DNA from: JBGTBQ01 sp041749275
Lineage (GTDB): Bacteria > Acidobacteriota > Blastocatellia > Pyrinomonadales > Pyrinomonadaceae
Reading direction: 5' to 3'
NCBI GenBank assembly: GCA_041749275.1
Contig: JBGTBQ010000413.1
Location: forward strand, 1 to 14,713
Length of the DNA stretch: 14,713 bases
Of this stretch, positions 1-7,000 are shown piece after piece. How positions within the stretch are numbered: the first letter of the stretch is position 1; each line of letters starts with the position of its first letter. The notes under the pieces were generated by a model that did not search any database, was not told the origin of the DNA, and saw only the letters and a list, made by a program, of their open reading frames with translations. The translations under genes and the position numbers were made by a program.

Positions 1-482
1 AGGTCGGCGAGCTGCCGCTCCGTCATCCGGTAGCGGGGCATCGCCGCGTGGAGGGGGGCGCCCGATGGGTCGCGTCCGACGCGGATCGCGCGGGCGAGTG
101 TCGTCTCGTCGTACCGAGCGCGTTGCCGCCGCGTGAGTGGGGAGACGGCGGGCGCGTTGAGCGCCTGCCAGTTGATCGGGGGTGGCTGCACCCCGCCCTC
201 GCTCACGCCCTCGCCGTCCGCGCCGTGGCAGCCGGCGCACGCGAAGGCGGAGGCCGGTACTTCGAGTTCTTCGCTGCCGAGCAGCGCGATGATCTCGCCG
301 CCGGCGCCGTCGTCGCCCGAGAGGTAGATGCGCCTTCCGCGCGCGGCTTCTTCCGAAAGCTGTTGGGGCGCGCCGGCAGGGGCGGGGCCGGGCGTCTTTT
401 GCGCCCCCTGTGACGCGCACGACAGAAGGGCGAGCAGGACGCAGGCCAGCTTGAGGCGGCGCCGGGCGGCATCCAAGGTCAC
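1..482 (-). CDS. c-type cytochrome lipoprotein, C-terminus beyond window
   Basis: The frame holds 160 residues and is still open at base 1, so the gene is partial. Seen: an N-terminal hydrophobic segment ending in a lipobox-like LLSC (Cys22), a Gln/Pro/Ala linker, then one haem c site CAGCH (Cys82, Cys85, His86; bases 225-239) and a later MPRYRM segment (Met149 or Met153) that could give the axial Met. This implies a lipid-anchored periplasmic electron carrier. The start is GTG at 482-480, whose GTGA overlaps the TGA of the upstream SCO gene, which points to translational coupling; an in-frame TTG lies 6 bases further in. From memory, the layout of haem segment then MPRYRM resembles proteins in which this cytochrome domain is followed by an ABC-type periplasmic ligand-binding domain. 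That part would lie outside the window and is not shown here. The overlapping ATG-started frame at 472 lacks these motifs and is a shadow. Confidence 0.86.
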   Translation of the reverse strand, partial: MTLDAARRRLKLACVLLALLSCASQGAQKTPGPAPAGAPQQLSEEAARGRRIYLSGDDGAGGEIIALLGSEELEVPASAFACAGCHGADGEGVSEGGVQPPPINWQALNAPAVSPLTRRQRARYDETTLARAIRVGRDPSGAPLHAAMPRYRMTERQLAD

Positions 483-1876
483 TGCGCGTCCCGTCCGATC
501 AGTTTGATAACCGCGTCGGCGATCTCCGACGGCTTCGCCATGGCGTGAGTTTTTATCCACTCGCCGGTCGCCTCGTTGCCGATGATGAGCACGCTGCTGT
601 GCTGCGCCTTGTCCGTAGCGTAGCCGCCCAGCTTGTAGAGCACCCAGTCCACGTTCTCTTTTTTGCCGGTGAGGAATTGCCACCCGGTCCCCGCTTTGTG
701 TTTGACCGCGTATTGCTTGAGCACGTCGGGTGTGTCAACCGTCGGGTCCACACTGATCGAGAGCATTGAGACTCTCGTGCCGACTTGCTCACCGAGATAG
801 CTCCGCACCTTCGTCAGATTCGCCGTCATCGGCGAGCAGACGCCGACGCAGGTTGTGAACATGAAGTTGATGAGAACAATCTTGCCTTTAAGCAGGTCGT
901 CGTAGAAGCGGAATTCACGACCGTCCTGATTGAGCAGGACGTGATTGGGAAAGTACTTCCGCGACGCCTCGACCATCTTTCGTTTCGCCTCGGCGTCCGT
1001 GGGCGGAGCGGCGGGCGCGGCTGCCGGTGTCGTCGAGAGCGAGTATGGTGCGCCGCTGCTTGGCGCGGCGTCCGGCAGGGTGGCTGTCGGGCGCGGCGTT
1101 TTCTGCTCGGCGGCGACGACCAACTCGGTGATGGTCGAGGCAGGGGAGAGGGCCGAGACACGTGTGCGGTAACCCGCGGCATCGTTCATAACGAGCGCCG
1201 TCGAGGGGTGGCCGGTCTTGTCGGGCGCGGCGGCCCCGAGCGCGCGCAAGAGGGCGTCCACCTCCGGCTTGCTGCCGGTCACGAACGTCCAGCCCGGCGC
1301 GGCCTTGAACTTCGCGGCGTAGTCGCGCAGCCTTTCCGGCACGTCCGTCACGGGGTCAACGGTGATAGAGATTAACTGCGCGTCGCTCGCGCGCGCGGCG
1401 AGCTGCTGCTGTAACTGCCGGAACTTCGCCGTGAGTGTCGGGCAGACGCCCGTGCAGGTCGTGAAGATGAAATTGATGGCGACTGTCCGACCCTTGACGA
1501 GATCAGTGTAGAAATTTAGTCGCCGCCCGTGCTGGTCGTAGACGACGGTATCGGGGATGGTTAGCAGCGACTCGCCGGAGCTTGAAGAGGCGGCGAAAGA
1601 GTCGGAGGCGGCAGACGCCGCCGTGGCGTTGCCGGAGGGTGGAGGCGTTTTCACCAGCTTCATCCCGCACTTCGGGCACTTGCCGGGAAGTTTGGACTTA
1701 ACGTCCGCGTCCATCGGGCATGAGTAAGTCGCCCGCGTCGTCGAGGCAGGAGCGCGCGACCCGCGCTTTTGCGCCACGACGACGCGAGGCGCGAAGCAGA
1801 AGAGCGTCGCCAACGCGCAGAGTAAAAGACCTGTGACCGCGCGGGCGAGCGCGCCGTGAGCTGTGTTGTGCGACAT
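479..1876 (-). CDS. Tandem SCO1/SenC-domain protein with N-terminal heavy-metal-binding motif
   Basis: 465 aa. The start is the ATG at 1876, because GAGGGA sits about 6 bases upstream; the frame could extend to 1972 but would then lose the signal peptide and overlap the upstream gene. Residues 10-36 form a signal peptide. Residues 53-72 read CPMDAD...CPKCGM, the pattern of the small heavy-metal-binding domain seen in copper proteins. Two SCO/thioredoxin-like domains follow (about 104-258 and 308-462), joined by a Pro/Ala/Thr linker. Each keeps the SCO copper-binding set: Cys141/Cys145 with His223, and Cys343/Cys347 with His426. SCO proteins deliver copper to, or reduce cysteines of, the CuA site of cytochrome oxidase and act at the outer face of the cytoplasmic membrane. 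A usual SCO protein has one domain in about 200 residues, so this is a duplication-fusion. It lies 43 bp after the beta-propeller gene and overlaps the cytochrome gene, suggesting a copper or electron-transfer role for the operon. Confidence 0.93.
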   Translation of the reverse strand: MSHNTAHGALARAVTGLLLCALATLFCFAPRVVVAQKRGSRAPASTTRATYSCPMDADVKSKLPGKCPKCGMKLVKTPPPSGNATAASAASDSFAASSSSGESLLTIPDTVVYDQHGRRLNFYTDLVKGRTVAINFIFTTCTGVCPTLTAKFRQLQQQLAARASDAQLISITVDPVTDVPERLRDYAAKFKAAPGWTFVTGSKPEVDALLRALGAAAPDKTGHPSTALVMNDAAGYRTRVSALSPASTITELVVAAEQKTPRPTATLPDAAPSSGAPYSLSTTPAAAPAAPPTDAEAKRKMVEASRKYFPNHVLLNQDGREFRFYDDLLKGKIVLINFMFTTCVGVCSPMTANLTKVRSYLGEQVGTRVSMLSISVDPTVDTPDVLKQYAVKHKAGTGWQFLTGKKENVDWVLYKLGGYATDKAQHSSVLIIGNEATGEWIKTHAMAKPSEIADAVIKLIGRDAQ

Positions 1877-1919
1877 TCGTTCCCTCATGTTACTGCTGGT
1901 GTTGAATATTGAACTCGTC

Positions 1920-3941
1920 TCATTCGTCGTCCGGTTTGGTTTCGGAGGGCGACTTTTCGACGACGACCACATCGGCGGAAAGCAAGTCTCTGTATCTGGC
2001 GCCGCGCGACGTGACTTGGAACATCACCTTGAAGAGTCCCGCGTGCGGGAAGACCTGCGTTATCTCGTAGGTTCCCCCGCCGGCCTCTTTCGCCCATTGT
2101 CGTTGCTGCCAGACGCCGGGCGGCTGGAAAACGAGGACTTGCACATCCTTCAGTCCGCCGAGCGGCCTGCCGGTCGCGGGGTCTTTGATCTTGAAGCGCA
2201 GCGGGAAGGGCTGGCTCGGCGCGACGCGCGCGCCCTTGAACTCAGGCGCGATGACGAGCGGAGCGCCCGCGAGTTGCTTCTCGGCGTCGGGCGAGGGGGC
2301 GACTTCCAACTCGATGCAGTTGACGACGCGCGGCTGGTCGAGCAGGAACGAAACGGCGAAGCGCCCCGCGCCGTGCAGCTTGAGCGGCGTCGAATAGACG
2401 CCGGGGCTGATCTCTTTGAGGCTGCGGTCGAGCACCATCAGCGCGCGCGGGCGCCGCTTGTAGTTCGAGAGCGTCCCCATCGGCGCCATCATCCCTTCCA
2501 TGTAGAAATAGAGCATCTGGTCAGGGGCGTTGGCGATCAGCGCGGAGTTGCCTTCGGGCGTCGGCGCGATCATGTCGGCGACGCCGATGTCTTCGGGGCT
2601 GTCGGCGGGCGGACGCCGCCCCGCCTGAATGTCGGTCGGGGCGAGGTTGCCGCCCGCCGCCTCCCGGACATTGAGGAGCGAGAACTTTTCAGAACCGGTG
2701 CCGCGCACATATGCGAAGCCCGCGCTGAAGGCGACTTGATCCGGCGACTTCACCACGCCGGTACTGCCGACCCACTTGTTGGTCGCCGTGTCCAGCACCG
2801 AGACGGTGCTGTCGGCTTGATTGACAGCGAAGGCGTAGCGTCCCTGCGGCTCGAACCTCAGCGCGACGATGCCGGGCCGGGCCGTCGCCGTTGCGACGAC
2901 GCGCTGCTCCTCCGGGGCGATGACGCTGACGCTCGCGCCGTTGATGGCCGCCACGTAGACGTTGCCGCTGGCCGTGCTGTAAGCCACCGGGCCGGGTGTG
3001 CGCCCGACCTGTATGTCAGCGAGTTTGCGGAGCGCCCGCGCGTCTACGGCGGCGACGCTGTCGCCATCACTGCTGGTGATGTAGGCGAAGCGCCCGTCGG
3101 GGGTGAGCGCAATCGAGTGCAACCCGCCGCGGCCCACTTCGACAGTCGCGTGCAGCTTGTTTTCCGCCGTGTCCACGACGGCGACGCGCGTCGTCCCGTC
3201 GAGACCGACCCACAGCCGCCGCCCGTCGGGCGCGAGCACGAGGCGGCGTGGGCGCGTCCCTTCGCCGGTCGGGATGGCGCCCGCGAGCTTGCGTGTGACG
3301 ACGTTGATGACGGCGATGGCGGACTGATCCGGCATCGTCACGTAGAGGAACGCTTTGTCGCGCGAGAGCACCCAGTCCGCGCCAGCGCCGGGGAGTTGGA
3401 TGAGGCTCTCCATCTTCGTGATGTTGAAAGAGACCTGCGGGTTGATGAAGGTGATCGTGTTGTCGTGGTTGAGCGTCAGCGCGAGGTAGCTGTTCAGATC
3501 AATCTCGGCGCGCGTGCTGAGTAGTCCGCCCATGAAACCGCGAATCTTGTCCTTGCACTCGGCGTCGCTGTGCAATTGCTGATCCGGCTTGAGCGCGCTC
3601 ATCCATGCGTTCGGATGCAGCCCGGCGAGCGGCTGGCCCGTGCGCCGGTCAGTGATGCTGAAAGTGGCGACCGCGTCGGCGCCCGACAGGAGACCTCCCT
3701 GAGCGCCGGGCGGAGTCTTCAGAGTGAATTCGACGGCGACGCCCTCCTTCTCGAACCGGCGCGAGAAGGAGGCGGGCGCCGGTTTCGCTTCATTGCCGGC
3801 GGTCTTCCTCACGCCTCCGGGGCCGCCGATCTGCGCGCCAGCGAAGATGAACGCGGCCAGACAGAGAAAGGCCGCGCCGAAAGCGCGCGGTGCGGCGAGG
3901 ATGGACGCTCGATGTTTGTTCATTTCGTTGATGGTCGGCAT
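1920..3941 (-). CDS. Secreted YVTN-type beta-propeller protein with terminal Ig/YtkA-like domains
   Basis: About 673 aa from the ATG at 3941. A GTG at 3956 and an ATG at 3923 are equally in frame and no start has a strong Shine-Dalgarno, so the 5' end is uncertain by about 10 residues. A hydrophobic signal segment covers residues 13-36. Residues about 64-130 are a beta-sandwich-like region (FTLK...FSITDRRTGQPL). Residues about 150-470 hold repeated blades of YVTN type, with recurrent xPDGRRLWV, DTAENKLHATVEVG and TPDGRFAYIT segments. Residues about 575-662 repeat the N-terminal theme (FKIKDPATGRPLGGL), which looks YtkA-like. A Met-rich stretch, YMEGMMAPMG (residues 480-489), may bind copper; this is inference. 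YVTN propellers are extracytoplasmic scaffold or binding proteins and no catalytic residue can be named. Its place between the oxidase and the SCO gene suggests an accessory role in the same redox system. Confidence 0.88.
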   Translation of the reverse strand: MPTINEMNKHRASILAAPRAFGAAFLCLAAFIFAGAQIGGPGGVRKTAGNEAKPAPASFSRRFEKEGVAVEFTLKTPPGAQGGLLSGADAVATFSITDRRTGQPLAGLHPNAWMSALKPDQQLHSDAECKDKIRGFMGGLLSTRAEIDLNSYLALTLNHDNTITFINPQVSFNITKMESLIQLPGAGADWVLSRDKAFLYVTMPDQSAIAVINVVTRKLAGAIPTGEGTRPRRLVLAPDGRRLWVGLDGTTRVAVVDTAENKLHATVEVGRGGLHSIALTPDGRFAYITSSDGDSVAAVDARALRKLADIQVGRTPGPVAYSTASGNVYVAAINGASVSVIAPEEQRVVATATARPGIVALRFEPQGRYAFAVNQADSTVSVLDTATNKWVGSTGVVKSPDQVAFSAGFAYVRGTGSEKFSLLNVREAAGGNLAPTDIQAGRRPPADSPEDIGVADMIAPTPEGNSALIANAPDQMLYFYMEGMMAPMGTLSNYKRRPRALMVLDRSLKEISPGVYSTPLKLHGAGRFAVSFLLDQPRVVNCIELEVAPSPDAEKQLAGAPLVIAPEFKGARVAPSQPFPLRFKIKDPATGRPLGGLKDVQVLVFQPPGVWQQRQWAKEAGGGTYEITQVFPHAGLFKVMFQVTSRGARYRDLLSADVVVVEKSPSETKPDDE

Positions 3942-3997
3942 CGGGTGAAATCCCACGCCCCGCGCGGGCGTGATTTATGGTTGGGCTTCGAGTTGAA

Positions 3998-4030
3998 GTG
4001 TGTGCGGCCCGAAGGTCGGGCCGCACACAC
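3998..4030 (-). other. Perfect 15-bp hairpin between oxidase and beta-propeller genes
   Basis: Arms 3998-4012 (GTGTGTGCGGCCCGA) and 4016-4030 are exact reverse complements around a 3-base loop. It lies 17 bases past the oxidase stop codon and about 57 bases before the beta-propeller start. No run of U follows on either strand, so it is not a canonical intrinsic terminator. It could be a partial terminator, or a 3'-end-protecting or processing hairpin that sets the ratio of oxidase to downstream gene products. Confidence 0.7.
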
Positions 4031-4046
4031 GAGGTTAGCGCCGCCG

Positions 4047-7000
4047 CTACTGTTGCAATTCCGTCGCGGTTTCCGTCTCACCGGCGGAAGCAGACCTGAC
4101 GCGGAAGATACCCCAGAGGCCGCCGTAGGTAAACTGGAAAGCTTCCTGCGTGCGGTAGAGGTAATCGCCGGGCCGCGCGAACAGCCCGCCGGCCTTCGTT
4201 AGGATGTTGATGTGGCGCGTCGGCCCGATGCCGCTCTCCGAGCCGATCTCGAAAGTGCGTGGGTTGAAGCCCTGCACGCGCGAGAAATTCTGCCACGGCT
4301 CGAACTGCCAGCGGTGGCCGAAGATGGTGAAGCCGTGCTGGCGCGGGTGGCCGGCGGTGTCGAGGACGCGGAAGCGCACGGCCTGCCCGCTCGTCGCGAG
4401 GAAGACCGGCGTTTCAGGGTCGCCGCAGGCGCTGCCGCAGCCGGGGTTCGACTGCGTCGAACTGAGGATGTTCTTCAGATCGAAGTCGTTAATTGCCTGC
4501 GTGCCCGGAGGGTCATCCGGCCCGCCGATGGGGGGCGACGTGATTGGAATGCCGAGGCGGCCCCACAGCGGTTCAGTGCGGTAGTTGAACGCCTTCATGC
4601 CGGAATCTTCCGCGTCGTCCGTGTCCGCCATGTTCCGCAGTGGGTGCAGGAAACCCTCCCACAGCCCCCCGTCGCGCTGCTGGAGGCTGAGGTCGGTCTG
4701 GTACATCACCACGAACTCGCGGAACAGGAACTTGCCGCTCGCGGCGTCGCGGATGTCCGCTGAGGCATGGCTCGTCAGGTCGGTCTGCCAGCTCGAACCG
4801 GACGGCTCGATAATCATCGAGCCGATGGCGCCGTGCGAACTGTGCTTGATAACGTCGGCCATGTCGCGGAAGCCGGTCGCGCCGAACTCGATGGGCGTCA
4901 GCGTGACTTGGTTGTTGCTGTAATTTACGTAGCGGTCGCCGGCGTACCAGCGGTAGGTCTTCTGCTCGCCGGGGCCGATGGTCGAGTCCGGGTTGTAACC
5001 GACAAACGCGCCGTCGTCGAGGAAGGTGTTGACGGCGACAAGCTGCGCGTGCAGACCGACGCGGTTCGATGTCCGCACTTGATTGAAGTTAAAGTTATTG
5101 ACGATCATCGGCATCATGTTCCAACTGTGGTTCTCAGGTAGAACTTGAGGCAGCTCGTTTATGAGCGTCACTTCGATGCACTCGCCCGCGTTGGCGCGCA
5201 GGATCAGCGGCTCGGCGGGCATCGCGCCGCTGCGGAACGCCGCAATGTTGTCGTTGTTCACGAACATGATACCGTTCGGGTCAACGAGTTTGGAGCGCTG
5301 GTTGTAGACGATCTGTCCTCCGGGCAGCAGGTCGCGGGCGAGAATCGCCGTGACCTTGTAGGCACGATTCACCGTCTGGCAGACATTCGCGGCGGGCGGA
5401 GGCGGCGACACTATCGAGTTCATTTGTTTGCCGTCCTCGCCGGTGGTTGACGCAGCTGCCGGCGTCACCCCGTCTTCCACCGGAACACCCGCGGTCTCGG
5501 CGGGTTTCGGGTTGTTCGGGAGGCGTGCCAGCGCGATGCCCTTTGTCCCGGTCGGGTCGCTCGGATCGGGCACGATCAGAGCGTCACCGCCCTCCGCGGA
5601 GCTTGAAGATGCCGCCGCTGCCGGCTCCAGCGCGTTGCCGGGGCCGTTCGCTTGCGTTGCCCCTCCCCACTGCGCGGCGGCGAAGACGCGCAGAATGCCC
5701 CACTGCCCTTCCCACAAGTTGTCAGCGGCGGCGGATGAATAGAGGTGATCGGTGAACCTCCGGCTGGCGAGGAGCGGGTTAACCGACTTTCCGAACTCAC
5801 TGGTGCCGGGCGTCGGCACGTGCGCCGGCGGCTGGTTCAGATAGAACTCGAAGTGCTCGGAGATGCCGATCTGCTGTCCGTTGCGATAGCCGGAGTTGTT
5901 GATCGAGGCCGGGTCTTCGGGCGTGCCCGGCTGGAAAAACCACTTGTAGCCATGCAGGTTAAAGACGTGCTGCTCCTCCTGCGCGCCCTGAATCAGGCGG
6001 ACGACCGTCTGGTCTCTCTCATATGCGGGCAGCACGGGCGTCCACGGCTCTTCGTGCACGCGCGAGCTGAACACGTTCGCCATCTCGCCGCGCGGGTCGC
6101 CCACTGGGAACTGCTGCCCGGTGGACGCATCACGGATGCGGAGCGGGATCGGCTCGTTCCGGTAGTTGACCAGTTGCGTGCCGGGGTCGTCAGCCGAAAT
6201 GGCCTCCGGTTCGGGGTGGTCCGGCGGCTGGATGGCGATGGGCAAGCCGGCCTTCTTGCGCCCCGGTGGGTTGACGGGCGTCAGGTCGGGGCGATAGACG
6301 ATGGCGAAATCGGCGAAGGCGAGATTGAACTCGCGGAAGCTGTTCGCGCCGTCGAGGATGTTCGCGGCGAACGAGGTCGGGCCGCCGTCCGGGCGGTTGC
6401 CGAGCGGCGATCCGTCGAGCGCCGTCCATGAGGCCGTGGCCTTCTCGACCACCAGCGCGCCGTAGAGGCCGTGGTGCTGGTGCGAGCTGGGGCCGAAGTG
6501 GTCGTGCGTGAAGACGGTGCGGATCGTGCGGTCGAACGCGCGCGTGTTCAGGAGCGGGTCAGCCCACCAACGCTGCACGGTCGTCTGCGCGCCGAGGTAG
6601 TCGGGCACACCATCCCCATCGAGGTCGGGGCCGGGGCCGAACTTCGGGTTCTCCTTCAGCACGAAAATCTGCTTGCCGCCGTTCTTCTCCTGCCACACGT
6701 TGTTGGCGTGGATGCGTTCCTGCACCTCGCCCGGCGAGAAGGTGCCGTCCTCGTAGTTCCAACCGTTGCCCGCCCCGTCCGAGGAGGTCACGTCGAACTT
6801 CACGAGGTGAATGTGCTGGCCGATGATGTCGGTCGGGGTGAAGATCTGGAAGTCGTCGAGGTTGAGCACCTTCGGGATGAGATTAGTCGCCTTGAAGACG
6901 ACGCACTCGCCCGACTTGGCGCGGATGAAAAAGGGTTCGGGCTGGCGCTGCCCGTCGCGCGTCGGGATCGCGTCGTCTTCGAGCGTCGTGATGCGCGCCT

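Noticed and set aside
203..472. 89-residue minus-strand frame starting at the ATG at 472
   Set aside because: Lacks the haem motif; the GTG frame at 482 encodes a coherent cytochrome.
1863..3524. 553-residue open frame on the plus strand
   Set aside because: Arg/Asp/Val-rich translation lying opposite the beta-propeller gene; no signal, Shine-Dalgarno or motif. It is a typical antisense shadow in GC-rich DNA.
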